From contig JAGDZJ010000009.1 in the NCBI GenBank assembly GCA_049115955.1, forward strand, positions 72,070 to 136,069: a stretch of 64,000 bases of DNA, read 5' to 3'. Shown in pieces: positions 53,125-62,416 of the stretch (position 1 is its first letter; the number at the start of each line of letters is the position of its first letter). The stretch comes from Salinispirillum sp049115955. Lineage in GTDB: Bacteria > Pseudomonadota > Gammaproteobacteria > Pseudomonadales > Natronospirillaceae. Position numbers and translations under genes: made by a program. The notes beneath the pieces were generated by a model. That model made no database searches. It was not told where the DNA came from and saw only the letters and a list, made by a program, of their open reading frames with translations.

Positions 53125-54858
53125 TTAGCGCGCCGTTTCGACTTTGGCGTAGCGGATGTAGAACATCGATAAACCGGCTACGAGTAAAAATATCAATCCA
53201 CCAATAGCTGCACCCAAAGCAAAATCATTGTTGTTATCACCGAATGCTAGCCGAAACGCATAACTGATCAACAAGTCTGTTTCACCAGCAAGTGGGTTGG
53301 AGCCGATAATATTAGGGCTACCATTTGTTAACAAACGAATTAACAAGAAGTTATTGAAATTAAAGGCGAATGCCGCAATCAACAACGGAATCATTGGCTT
53401 GGTTACTAGAGGCAAAGTAATACGAAAGAAATTAGTTATAACACCAGAACCTTCAAGGTAGGCGGCCTCATAGAGATCATCTGATATAGACTGCAACATA
53501 CCCAGACCCAAAATCATCATATAAGGATACCCCAGCCAAAGGTTTGTTATAAGAATCATCACCTTAGCTAAAGTAGGATCTGTAAACCACGCTGGTCGTA
53601 TACCAAAAAACATCTCCAAAATCATATTTATTTCGCCGAAGCCTTGATTAAAGAGACCCTTAAATATTTGAATCGAGATAAAAGCAGGAACTGCATAAGG
53701 CAAGATCATCAATACACGATAGATGACACTGCCCTTCATCAACTTCCAATTTAGTAGGCAGGCGAGCACCAACCCTAGCAAATACGTCGCCCCAACGGTA
53801 AAAGTGGCAAATATCACTGTCCAAGTGAATATTTTTAAAAAGGGCTGGAACATACCCTCTTCAAGAAATATTCTATGATAATTACTCAGACCGACATTTA
53901 CTTTGAAGCCGGGAACCAACCGATGCTCGCGCAAACGGCGGTCAAGATCTGATTGAGCTGCACGAAAATCATTTTGTAAATCATCTCTTGTGATATTACG
54001 TAACACTTGCAATTCATTCACAGAGGCTAATCCATCTCGAACATCTGCCAGTATTGCGTGATCATGCAAAATGGCAGCTCTCTCAGGCGTGACTCGGTAG
54101 AAAAAGCCTCGAACAAAATCGGGTTCAACGGCAATGCCTGTACGCTGATTTATTAAAATATTGTCGTTTTCTTCATCAGCAACATACAAAGACCGCAGGG
54201 AGCCAAAAGCCCTTGGACCGCTATAGGATACAGGACTGCGGCCTTCTATTTCGCCCGTAATGCTCTGTAAGGCTGCACGATTTCGAATAACTTCAGCTAA
54301 AGCAGCTGCATTACTCGTAATTTCTGATTCATTTCTAGGTGTTAAAGAGACGGTCCGAGTATCAGCATCTGTGCTTGCCACTAAGGCAATTGGCTCACTG
54401 ACGAAAGCCTGATTACTTTGTCTCAGTACAATCAAATACTGTCCGTCATCTACGGAGTGTAGTTCAAACTCATAACTACCGCCGTCATCTATATAAGTTT
54501 GTGCTTGTAGAAAAGCTTTAGCTCGGTCGAAATTTATATAATTACTAGAACTGTAATTGGTAAAACTTAACGCCACTGTATAAATCAATGGAAATATTGA
54601 AAATAATGCAATAAATGCCAACCCGGGAACTAAGTATCTAGATACATAAGTACGATCAGTTAAATAGACGTAACAGATAATCCCAGCCAACACTATCATG
54701 CTCAACGCAAACAGCACATCGCCCGCTTGATACATCAACAAAGACAAGAACAGCAGACTACCCGAAAGTAGTAATACAGAAGCCCAACGAAACGCCTTCT
54801 GTGCAGGTGTTACATCGTAGGACTCAGGTGCCATCGGAATGGCATTGTTAGAAGCCAT
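53125..54858 (-). CDS. malF: Maltose-type ABC permease MalF
   Basis: Inner-membrane permease partner of MalG. Three N-terminal helices precede a large periplasmic P2-like domain (about residues 120-310), as in E. coli MalF, then the core with FKVNVGLSNYHRIF, FATFTVGATYLLGLVLACLL and the EAA loop YEAAYLEGSGVITNFFRITL. Length about 577 residues (E. coli 514). The ATG at 54858 with GGAGTA upstream is preferred to a longer frame at 54882. It follows malE after a hairpin and precedes malG. Confidence 0.9.
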   Translation of the reverse strand: MASNNAIPMAPESYDVTPAQKAFRWASVLLLSGSLLFLSLLMYQAGDVLFALSMIVLAGIICYVYLTDRTYVSRYLVPGLAFIALFSIFPLIYTVALSFTNYSSSNYINFDRAKAFLQAQTYIDDGGSYEFELHSVDDGQYLIVLRQSNQAFVSEPIALVASTDADTRTVSLTPRNESEITSNAAALAEVIRNRAALQSITGEIEGRSPVSYSGPRAFGSLRSLYVADEENDNILINQRTGIAVEPDFVRGFFYRVTPERAAILHDHAILADVRDGLASVNELQVLRNITRDDLQNDFRAAQSDLDRRLREHRLVPGFKVNVGLSNYHRIFLEEGMFQPFLKIFTWTVIFATFTVGATYLLGLVLACLLNWKLMKGSVIYRVLMILPYAVPAFISIQIFKGLFNQGFGEINMILEMFFGIRPAWFTDPTLAKVMILITNLWLGYPYMMILGLGMLQSISDDLYEAAYLEGSGVITNFFRITLPLVTKPMIPLLIAAFAFNFNNFLLIRLLTNGSPNIIGSNPLAGETDLLISYAFRLAFGDNNNDFALGAAIGGLIFLLVAGLSMFYIRYAKVETAR

Positions 54859-54895
54859 GATCACTACTCCAGGATCGAACAAAAAACCGATTACA

Positions 54896-54917
54896 AAGGG
54901 GCTCCTGAGAGCCCCTT
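54896..54917 (-). terminator. Hairpin between malE and malF
   Basis: AAGGGGCTC and GAGCCCCTT are a perfect nine-base stem with a four-base loop in the 103-base gap. No U tract of length follows. Its position suggests partial termination or mRNA protection so that binding protein exceeds permease, matching the aglE-aglF hairpin. Confidence 0.75.
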
Positions 54918-54961
54918 AAAATCATGCATTCTACTGCATCTAAAAATATCGAGGGATGGAT

Positions 54962-56164
54962 TTAGCGCAGCATACGCTCAACTGCGTTAGATACCGCTTC
55001 TGCTGGTGCTTGTCGACCAGAAGAAAGAGCCTCTAGAGCAGAATTCATGTTAGACCAGAAGGCCGCCATTTCTGGAATATTCGGCATATTGATACCGGCT
55101 TCAGCAATAGCATAAGTCGCCCCAATCAGCTCACCGTCGTCCGATTCATTGATCTGTTGTGCAACGTATTCAAGGTGTGCCGAAACGCCAAGAGACTGTG
55201 ACGGGTCTGCAGTATCCATTAGGCGCATGCCTTCAGCAGTAAGTAAGTAGTCAGTCATAAACAACTCTACTAAGTCCGCGTTAGGAGTAGAAGCGTTAAC
55301 GTTCGCAGATAGTACACCTACAAACGAACGGCCTGGGTTAACGCCATCTACCGCAGGTACAGGAGCCAATCCGATATCTATCCCAGCTTGGCGGCTAGCA
55401 CCCCACTCCCACGCACCATTGATAATCATGGCTACGTCACCACCGGTGAACGCTGACATCATTTCACCGTAACCCGATCCCGCTGGCATAACACCTTCAG
55501 TGATTAATCGACGGATCATCTCAGCGCCTTTCACACCGCCTTCATTCGCCAAGCCGACATCTCTTGGGTTAGCGTTACCGTCTGCATCCACACCAAACAC
55601 ATATCCACCAGCAGATGAGAGCACGGGGAAAGCAAAGAATGCATCGTTGTAAGCCCACAGCAGTGCTGAGCGATCATTCTGTTTCAACTGCCGATCCAGT
55701 GCGAATACTTCTTCAAACGTTTTAGGCGGTGTAGGCACTAATGCCTTATTGTATATCAGACCGATTGCTTCAACAGCTAACGGATAACCATAGAGTTCCC
55801 CTTGGTAGGTATTGGCTTCCCAAGTGAAATCATCAAAGCGGCTCTTAACGTCATCACTGGGCGAAATGGGCTGAACCAAACCACCTTCAACCAACTCACC
55901 CAACCAGTCGTGCGCCCAGATCATAACGTCTGGCCCACGGCCCAAGGCAGCTTCTTGACGGAAACGCGCTTGCACGTCATCAGGCGTTTCAACACGTACG
56001 CTCACACCCGTTTCAGCGGCGAAACGATCGCCCACTGCTTGCAAACCGGTATAGGCTTTGTCGCCACCGATCCAGATCAGAATTTCGCCTTCATTCATGG
56101 CTGAGGCATTCAGGGCAAATGCTGCGGTTGCTGACGCAACGGCAGTAACAATCAATTTTTTCAT
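54962..56164 (-). CDS. malE: Maltose/maltodextrin-binding protein MalE
   Basis: Periplasmic sugar-binding subunit. The signal peptide is MKKLIVTAVASATAAFALNA, cleaved near NASA. The mature part follows MalE closely: EGEILIWIGGDKAYTGLQAV, FRQEAALGRGPDVMIWAHD, YPLAVEAIGLIYNKALVP and late FWSNMNSALEAL. 400 residues, normal. First gene of malE-malF-malG on the minus strand. Its 323-base upstream gap contains a palindrome at 56253. No ATPase gene follows malG, so MalK must be encoded elsewhere. Confidence 0.93.
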   Translation of the reverse strand: MKKLIVTAVASATAAFALNASAMNEGEILIWIGGDKAYTGLQAVGDRFAAETGVSVRVETPDDVQARFRQEAALGRGPDVMIWAHDWLGELVEGGLVQPISPSDDVKSRFDDFTWEANTYQGELYGYPLAVEAIGLIYNKALVPTPPKTFEEVFALDRQLKQNDRSALLWAYNDAFFAFPVLSSAGGYVFGVDADGNANPRDVGLANEGGVKGAEMIRRLITEGVMPAGSGYGEMMSAFTGGDVAMIINGAWEWGASRQAGIDIGLAPVPAVDGVNPGRSFVGVLSANVNASTPNADLVELFMTDYLLTAEGMRLMDTADPSQSLGVSAHLEYVAQQINESDDGELIGATYAIAEAGINMPNIPEMAAFWSNMNSALEALSSGRQAPAEAVSNAVERMLR

Positions 56165-56252
56165 AGTGGTCTTCCTGTTGTTGTCATTATTTTTGTTGTC
56201 GTGTGGTATGCAGTATTCTGCTTCGGGCTCAATACATCGTCGGCAGACAAAA

Positions 56253-56268
56253 CGTGTTAAGCAACACG
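56253..56268 (-). promoter_or_regulatory. Operator-like palindrome upstream of malE
   Basis: CGTGTT and AACACG form a perfect six-base inverted repeat around four bases, 89 bases upstream of the malE start. Possible binding site of a sugar regulator. It differs from the agl palindrome, so a different protein is likely. Confidence 0.45.
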
Positions 56269-56355
56269 ATTAACAGAATCTAAAATACCCCTCGGCTAGG
56301 CGCGCGACAATTTAAACCTGTGCGTGCACCCAGCATTTCCACCTCGTCTTCTGCA

Positions 56356-56380
56356 CCCCCCAGAGCACCCCCCACCCCCC
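56356..56380 (-). other. G-rich tract (three G6 runs on minus strand)
   Basis: Three runs of six C on the plus strand give three runs of six G on the minus strand within 25 bases, between the chemoreceptor stop and malE. They would be in RNA reading through from the chemoreceptor gene. A two-layer G-quadruplex is conceivable. A 13-base palindrome (TGGGATTATCCCA, 56411-56423) lies next to it. Confidence 0.4.
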
Positions 56381-56487
56381 GGTGGATTCAGGGTGTATTT
56401 ATCGGGTGGATGGGATTATCCCACGCTTAAATTCACTAGCCCTTTGAGTCTATTTGTCACCGCAACCTGTGCGACTAGGCCCCTTGG

Positions 56488-58260
56488 TTAGATCTTGAAA
56501 TGAGTAATTAACTCACGCAGTTGTGTTGTGACCTTCGCCAGCGACTGGTTGGCGTCCACCGATGAACGCACGCTCACGGTGACCTCATCAGCCGAGTGGC
56601 GAATAGACTCTAAGTTCTGGTCTATCGACTGTGCTACTTGGCTTTGTTCTGCCGTCGCCTGTGCAATTTGCGAATTGACCGTGCGAATGGACGCCATTTG
56701 CTGTTGGATGTTTTGCAAGGCGTCGTTGGTAATACGAATCTGGCTGACGGTCTGCACAGTGACTTGGCCACTGTCTTCAATTTCAGCAACGGCGGTTCGC
56801 GCATCTTGCTGCAACTGTTCAACCATACCCTGGATTTCACCAGCTGATTCGTTCGTCCGCTGCGCGAGGTTCCGTACTTCATCGGCCACCACCGCAAAGC
56901 CTCGTCCTTGCTCGCCTGCTCGGGCCGCTTCAATGGCGGCGTTCAGCGCCAGCAAGTTGGTCTGTTCGGAGACGCCGCGAATCACGTCCAGCACACCGCC
57001 GATGTCTTCACTGCGCTGCGCCAACTGTTGAATCACCGTTTGCGCACTTTGAATTTTATCGTTCAGCGTATCCACTAAAGCCATTCCGGACTGCATTTCA
57101 GCGCTGCCATGGCGAGCGGCTTCGTCCACCGCGTTTGCCGCATCGGCAGCTTGTTCTGAGTTCTCTTGAATGGTGTGCGCCGTCATCGCCATCTCATTGG
57201 ATGCCGTGGCCACTTGGTCTAGTTGACTGGTCTGGGCTTCAACGTGGTTACGTGCACTGTCACTTGCCCGACCATTGTCGTGAGACACTGCGCTCAGATC
57301 ATCTACCGACGTCATGATGTTGCGAATAATGTGATCGAACTTGGCGATCAAGCTATCGAACGCATCACTGATACTGCGCAATTCGTCCGTACGCGCATAA
57401 TTGATGCGTGACGACAGATCGTTGCCGGTCTCCATCGCTGTGATTTGTTGGCTCAAACGCTGAATGGGCCGCAGCACCGAACGCAAAAAGATGACACCCG
57501 CGATTAACCCCAGCGCGATCAGCACCAACGCACTGCTGGCCGACACTAAGCGCGCGTCACTGACGCGGCGGTTGATTTCTTCGGTGGAGCGCAATAACTC
57601 ATTGCCCGATGATACCAAGGCTGTGCTTGCGGTAGAGACACCTTGGCGCCCGAGTTCCACAGCACCCTGATAGTCACGAGTGATGGCATCGAGTAAACCG
57701 ATGATGTTGTCTGCCTGTTCTTGCGACACCACCGCCATAGCACGGCCCATCGACGGGTTGTTGCGTTCATAGAAGTCGAACATGCGACGGGATGCCATGC
57801 GGTAGGTGGCGAATTCCGTGCGAATCTCTGCAACGCGCTCAGCTTGGGCAGGGTCACGCTGCTCGATGGCGTCAAACTCTTCCGCCAGTTGCACCTTGAT
57901 CAATTCAGCATTTTCAACCTGTTCCATTTCATAGGTCAGGCTGGCCAAAAAGTCGATAAACTGCATCTCATAGATCAACGTTTTTAACTCGTTGATCAAT
58001 TCAACTTGCTCGTTCAGTTCCGCTTGCTCGGCGACCAAAGCGGTTTGTCGCTCGACTTGCAAACGTTGTGACTCGACTTCGCTGATTTGAGCAGATGCGG
58101 CAGCCCCAATGCTGGTCAATGCTTGCAGGTTGAACGCCACTAAGGCGACGGTAAAGGCAAGCAATACACCGATCAACGCGATGATGCGCGTCTTCAAGGT
58201 GAAACCTGTATAGCCGGTCGCTCCCTGACGACTTGAACGTGAAACGATTGACTGAAGCAT
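56488..58260 (-). CDS. Methyl-accepting chemotaxis protein (second)
   Basis: Transmembrane chemoreceptor of 590 residues. TM1 is RIIALIGVLLAFTVALVAFN, then a large, all-helical periplasmic domain (about 45-250, helical bimodular-like), TM2 (SALVLIALGLIAGVIFL), HAMP, and a signalling domain with EQTNLLALNAAIEAARAGEQ and GRGFAVVADEVRNLA. No CheR pentapeptide; ends LITHFKI. The ATG at 58260 is preceded by a leader with a strong hairpin. Only the signalling core resembles the first receptor; the ligand domain differs, so the two should sense different things. Confidence 0.92.
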   Translation of the reverse strand: MLQSIVSRSSRQGATGYTGFTLKTRIIALIGVLLAFTVALVAFNLQALTSIGAAASAQISEVESQRLQVERQTALVAEQAELNEQVELINELKTLIYEMQFIDFLASLTYEMEQVENAELIKVQLAEEFDAIEQRDPAQAERVAEIRTEFATYRMASRRMFDFYERNNPSMGRAMAVVSQEQADNIIGLLDAITRDYQGAVELGRQGVSTASTALVSSGNELLRSTEEINRRVSDARLVSASSALVLIALGLIAGVIFLRSVLRPIQRLSQQITAMETGNDLSSRINYARTDELRSISDAFDSLIAKFDHIIRNIMTSVDDLSAVSHDNGRASDSARNHVEAQTSQLDQVATASNEMAMTAHTIQENSEQAADAANAVDEAARHGSAEMQSGMALVDTLNDKIQSAQTVIQQLAQRSEDIGGVLDVIRGVSEQTNLLALNAAIEAARAGEQGRGFAVVADEVRNLAQRTNESAGEIQGMVEQLQQDARTAVAEIEDSGQVTVQTVSQIRITNDALQNIQQQMASIRTVNSQIAQATAEQSQVAQSIDQNLESIRHSADEVTVSVRSSVDANQSLAKVTTQLRELITHFKI

Positions 58261-58285
58261 AGCGGGACTACCTTTTCATGAATTC

Positions 58286-58316
58286 AGTCGGGTGCGTTAC
58301 GGCAACGAACCCGACT
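58286..58316 (-). promoter_or_regulatory. Leader hairpin of the second chemoreceptor gene
   Basis: AGTCGGGT and ACCCGACT pair over eight bases, then a G/A internal mismatch, then CGTT with AACG around a five-base loop. The 31-base hairpin ends 25 bases upstream of the ATG. It could set translation or mRNA stability, or act as an operator in DNA form. A TTGGTG/CACCAA palindrome lies further upstream at 58337-58349; the rest of the 288-base gap to the LpoB-like gene shows nothing clear. Confidence 0.5.
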
Positions 58317-58548
58317 CATCGTTTTTAAAATTGTATTTGGTGGCACCAACTCAGCGAACTTGCGGACAGGCAACGGCTCACCGTGGCGGTTTACTGCACT
58401 CTGTTACATTATCGACAGGCAGCGCAGAATAAGTAGGCGTAAATGACTGAGGGATGGAGACGGGGACTAGTAGAAACGTAGGACACTTCTGCACTGGCGC
58501 TCGCACGGCAGCCAGCACAGAAGCATCTTTTTTAACAGGCGGGCAGAA

Positions 58549-59148
58549 TTAACGACGGCGACGTTGCTGCAGCTTTTGAATGCGCTCAGTGCCCAGCCAG
58601 ACTTCCCGGTTATCGAGAATGCTGACCAATTTCATGTCGACTTGGTAGTAGGTCACACGCTGGCCGTCCAACGTATCGACGTACGAGTTGATCTCGCCGG
58701 TCAGCGCGAAATCCGCACCGATCTCTTGACCCATCTGATTCACCGTGTCTTCACGCGCGTTCAACTCTTGATCCAAACGTTCTTCACGCACGTCATCACG
58801 CTCCTCACCACCAGCCACGAATTCCAACTGGCCGGTCATCAACATGGCGCGACGAATGTCGTTGATAAAGGTGTTCACCGGAATGTGCTCGTGCGAGCGG
58901 TTACGCATGCTCTGTACGATCACCACAGGACGCTTATTGTTCGCTTGCACGAAATTGTTGTACCAAGGGAAGGTCACCATATCGCCGATCATGGTTTCCG
59001 ACACCAAGCGTGAATCGGTGGCGTTCCAACGATCGGTCAACGCGATCTCTTGGTTAGGGTCTTCACGACTGACCGTAACAGATGGACCGGCGCACGCGGC
59101 CAACACCATCAGGGCCAGCATCAGCAAGGCAAGATTCATGACACGCAT
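58549..59148 (-). CDS. LpoB-like outer-membrane lipoprotein
   Basis: Resembles LpoB, the lipoprotein that activates penicillin-binding protein 1b from the outer membrane. The signal peptide ends in the lipobox LAAC (Cys at about 19). The conserved domain has IGDMVTFPWYNNFVQANNKR, PVVIVQSMRNRSHEHIPVNT, IRRAMLMTGQLEFVA and IGADFALTGEINSYVDT. 199 residues. GAGGAAA precedes the ATG. It is the distal gene of a three-gene envelope cluster with the COG3014-like lipoprotein and a transglutaminase-like protein. The exact PBP partner is not shown. Confidence 0.85.
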   Translation of the reverse strand: MRVMNLALLMLALMVLAACAGPSVTVSREDPNQEIALTDRWNATDSRLVSETMIGDMVTFPWYNNFVQANNKRPVVIVQSMRNRSHEHIPVNTFINDIRRAMLMTGQLEFVAGGEERDDVREERLDQELNAREDTVNQMGQEIGADFALTGEINSYVDTLDGQRVTYYQVDMKLVSILDNREVWLGTERIQKLQQRRRR

Positions 59149-59205
59149 TTCGATTTCCTCATCAACAAATTGGGCGTCTGCCCACTATAGTAGTGCGACC
59201 CAGCC

Positions 59206-60855
59206 TCAATGACCAAAGGTACGCGCGTAAAATATATTTACTTGTCTCGGTCGCAAGCTCACGTCGGACTGCCACAGTACACGCTCGTCCACCACCAGCG
59301 CTAACGCTGTCTCATCCGCTGGCACCCTGGCGCTGACCGCCCTTGCCCACGCTGGCAAGGTAGCCCAATGACGTGTTTCAGCACGGGCTGTTGCGGTGGT
59401 TGCCACACGCCCAGCCAAGGAAACCAGCAATCCCAATCCATCGTTATTGGTGCTCACCGCACGACTGACATTGGCACTGGCGGCGTTTTTGATGGTTTCT
59501 CTGAGCAAGGCAGCCATCATCTCTTCCTGCGCCAAGCGTAAACGCTCTTGGCGCGCCAGTTGCTCAATGTTAGCGACGGCGTGCAACGCACCCTGAGAGG
59601 ACCCGCCAACCCGCAGCACAGTGGCTCGCGGCGGTTCGTAAGCCGGCGGATAATAAGGCACCGACACGCGCACCCCGAAATCTCCGATGCCCGCCAGCAA
59701 CCCTACTTCGTCCGCAATATCCCACAAGGGACCCAACTGTACTTGCTTACTGCGTAACGGATTCTCCAGAACCGACCACACACCACCCGCCTGATAGCGC
59801 GCTAGTAAATCAAACAAGCCGGTGTCGGCGTAATGCAGCGTGAACCACGTTAACTGTTCCAGTTGCTGCGCCTGGCTGCCACTGACCACGGGTTCGATGG
59901 ACAAGGAACGCGAGGCATTGCGCTTGGTCAGGTACAAATTCAATTCACCCACCGGTGGAATCAACCCAACGTGCTCCACCACCAACACCAACGCTTCATC
60001 GGCGGCCAACGGACGGGTTTCTTCTTCGCTTAAACCTTTTTCTTCCACCAAACGCGGCCATTCGTCATTCCAGCCGCCACCTGTACGCATCATTCGCACG
60101 GTGGCAGCCCATGCTAATCGCGTGGCTTCATCGGGTAACTGGTATTGCTCGGCGTAACCGGATTCGTAGGCCACAGCAGCGGCTTGATAGGCCACCCGCG
60201 CGCTGTCCCACTCGCGCAGATTTTCGTAGGTGATGCCGGCCAGAAAACGTGCCCATGCATCGTCGCGATAGATCAACGTGACAGGGTCCATGTACTGCCC
60301 ATTGAGCTGGCGTAAAATGCTCAAAAAACCGGCAGCCTTGTCGTCTTCTGCGGTGGCGACGTCTAAATAGTCGCCTTCATTGGCGGCAAATTCGTTCAGA
60401 ATGATTTCTAACCGTCGCGCTTCTACACGCGCCGATTCTAACCAGCGCTCTTCGCCAGTTTCCTGCGCTAAACCCAAATAGTTCAAGGCCTTAAAATAGT
60501 TTACGTACGCAAATTCATAGGGCGTGCCGTTATAGGTTCCCAGCGCCGGGCTGGTCATGAAATTACGAAACTGTGCGCCGTAGGCTTCTACCGACAGCGC
60601 ATCACGCAAGTCATCAGCGCGTTGCAGGAAACTATTGCTACCCGCAAAATCGCCCGCCAAATGGCGCACCATGCCAATTTCCAAGTAGTACAACAGTTCT
60701 TCGCGCGCGCGGTCTTGCAGCGCCGAAGAAAACAGCTCCTCGGCGCTGGTGTAGTCGCCGCGCTCTACTGCCTTAAGCGCTTCTTGTTGTTGGTCGCCAT
60801 AGGTGGCACAACCCGCTAAAAGCAACACCATGCATACTGCAACAACCATCCGCAT
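59206..60855 (-). CDS. COG3014-like lipoprotein
   Basis: A predicted lipoprotein of 549 residues with lipobox LAGC (Cys near 16). After it come TPR-like helical repeats (QQEALKAVERGDYTSAEELF, LEIGMVRHLAGDFAGSNSFL, then FKALNYLGLAQETGEERWLE), then a beta-rich C-terminal part (VLVVEHVGLIPPV, FGVRVSVPYYPPAYEPPRAT, SLRPRQVNIFYART). This is the pattern of the uncharacterised COG3014 family, which often neighbours LpoB-like genes. Three bases separate it from the upstream gene, so cotranscription is expected. Function unknown; probably envelope or cell-wall related. Confidence 0.8.
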   Translation of the reverse strand: MRMVVAVCMVLLLAGCATYGDQQQEALKAVERGDYTSAEELFSSALQDRAREELLYYLEIGMVRHLAGDFAGSNSFLQRADDLRDALSVEAYGAQFRNFMTSPALGTYNGTPYEFAYVNYFKALNYLGLAQETGEERWLESARVEARRLEIILNEFAANEGDYLDVATAEDDKAAGFLSILRQLNGQYMDPVTLIYRDDAWARFLAGITYENLREWDSARVAYQAAAVAYESGYAEQYQLPDEATRLAWAATVRMMRTGGGWNDEWPRLVEEKGLSEEETRPLAADEALVLVVEHVGLIPPVGELNLYLTKRNASRSLSIEPVVSGSQAQQLEQLTWFTLHYADTGLFDLLARYQAGGVWSVLENPLRSKQVQLGPLWDIADEVGLLAGIGDFGVRVSVPYYPPAYEPPRATVLRVGGSSQGALHAVANIEQLARQERLRLAQEEMMAALLRETIKNAASANVSRAVSTNNDGLGLLVSLAGRVATTATARAETRHWATLPAWARAVSARVPADETALALVVDERVLWQSDVSLRPRQVNIFYARTFGH

Positions 60856-60858
60856 GGA

Positions 60859-62370
60859 TCAGGGCACTCCTATGATTTGTGGCGTCCGCCCTTCAACTTG
60901 CGGAATCAAACGACCAACCGTAGCGTGTAAATACGACGGATCAGCCCAATAAAACGTCGCATTACCAACCTGAGTGCTGCCTAGCCCAGCCTGCGGTGGC
61001 AAGCGCAATGCCGTGGCAACATGACCGGGAAAATACAACGCCATGACTTCAACCTGCAACAGATCCCGCACTAACAGCGCAAAGATCAACGCGCGGTCTT
61101 CGCAGTCATTGTAGCCATTGGTAAACGACTCAACGGGGTGCTGGTAGTTCTCTTGACCAAACTGCTCTTGATCGGTCATGTATCCGGTCGCGAACTGCGC
61201 AAAGCGCAACAAGTAATTTGCCTGCTCGACCAAGGTTAAACTCTGCAGCCTCGGCAGCAATTGCGTGCGCAGTGCGTCACGCATGGGCGTCGGCATGGGC
61301 TGAGCAAAATAGTCCTGCAAGGAGAGTTGCGGATAACGCTCGAAGTGGCGCGCTAACGCCGGGTTCACGGGCAATTGAAAATAGTCATCTACCCCATACA
61401 TATCGATGGTGATCGGCTCCATCTCCCACGTACCGCCGACATTAAGCGCCGGGTGAGGCTGTAGCTCAACAAAGCTGCTGGCGCGACGATGCTGCTCTGA
61501 ATAACTGGTCAATTGACCCGTGGGGTAGCGTCCTTCTGGGCTGAAGGCATAAAAACGCACGCCTTGATACGTTACGTAGGGTACGTTGTATTGACTCTGC
61601 CGTGTCGCTACCAGTAAATAAGCCGAACGCGCATCGTAACCCACCCTAACCTGCAATCCTTGGCGAACCGCTAAATACCAAGTCAGTAGCGTCTGCGCTT
61701 CTTCTCGCTCGACCAATTGCCCCGCAAAGCTGTGCATCACCAAGAGCTGATCGTAGGTATTGAGATTGTTGCGCCGTGCTAACTCGGCGACCAAACGGCC
61801 GACTTCCTCAGCACCGCCCCAAGACGACATAACCTGCCAGTAATCGGCAATCGCTTGGTCATTGACCCGCGTCGGCAACCGTCCTTCTAAGGCTTGATTG
61901 AATCGAAGCTCGGCGCGCAAACCTTCGTAGTGCAACATCAGTCGCTGACCCGTCGACGGCGCTACCGGTGAGGGCACGGCTGGCGCGGGTTCTGGTGCAG
62001 ATTCCGGTAGAACAATTGGCGGCTCGAGCGTGATTGGCGCAGGCGTATCATCAACCGGGGGAACAGGGGTGGTGGATTCAGGCTCTTGCCAAACCGGCGC
62101 TGCATCGGGCTTGGGGGCCTCAACGGGCGGACGCTGCACAAAGGTATCAAAGGCTACCCATTGCTCATCAAGCCAACGGGCAAAATCAGCATCGTGCTGA
62201 TCTCTGTAGGCGGCGAAACTGCTTTGCTGTTCCGCCAGCCATTGGCGAAACTCTTGATTGGCTTGCGCCTGCGCGTCGAGCGGCAGCCCGCCGAGCCCCA
62301 ATATTAGAGCCAGTGCGGCCAACAGTCGCCCTGAATGTAATGCGATAGGATGATTCATCTGACTTAGCAT
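60859..62370 (-). CDS. Secreted transglutaminase-like protein
   Basis: A secreted protein of about 504 residues. The signal peptide (LLAALALILGLGGLPLDAQA) is followed by a segment with two similar blocks (FRQWLAEQQSSFAAY and FARWLDEQWVAFDTF), then a Pro/Glu-rich linker of about 80 residues, then the core. A transglutaminase-type triad is suggested: Cys in GYNDCEDRALIFALL, His in YFPGHVATALRL, Asp in FYWADPSYL. Several ATGs (62382, 62370, 62358) could start it; 62370 was chosen by distance to AAAGGA. First gene of the envelope trio. Substrate may be peptides of the cell wall or periplasm. Confidence 0.75.
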   Translation of the reverse strand: MLSQMNHPIALHSGRLLAALALILGLGGLPLDAQAQANQEFRQWLAEQQSSFAAYRDQHDADFARWLDEQWVAFDTFVQRPPVEAPKPDAAPVWQEPESTTPVPPVDDTPAPITLEPPIVLPESAPEPAPAVPSPVAPSTGQRLMLHYEGLRAELRFNQALEGRLPTRVNDQAIADYWQVMSSWGGAEEVGRLVAELARRNNLNTYDQLLVMHSFAGQLVEREEAQTLLTWYLAVRQGLQVRVGYDARSAYLLVATRQSQYNVPYVTYQGVRFYAFSPEGRYPTGQLTSYSEQHRRASSFVELQPHPALNVGGTWEMEPITIDMYGVDDYFQLPVNPALARHFERYPQLSLQDYFAQPMPTPMRDALRTQLLPRLQSLTLVEQANYLLRFAQFATGYMTDQEQFGQENYQHPVESFTNGYNDCEDRALIFALLVRDLLQVEVMALYFPGHVATALRLPPQAGLGSTQVGNATFYWADPSYLHATVGRLIPQVEGRTPQIIGVP

Positions 62371-62416
62371 AGCATTGTTCATTCCTTTGGCTATACCAAC
62401 ATGCAACAGCGTTTCA

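Noticed and set aside
58261..58335. FliA (sigma28) promoter for the second chemoreceptor
   Set aside because: TAAA and GCCGTAAC are present, but the spacing is 20 bases rather than about 15.
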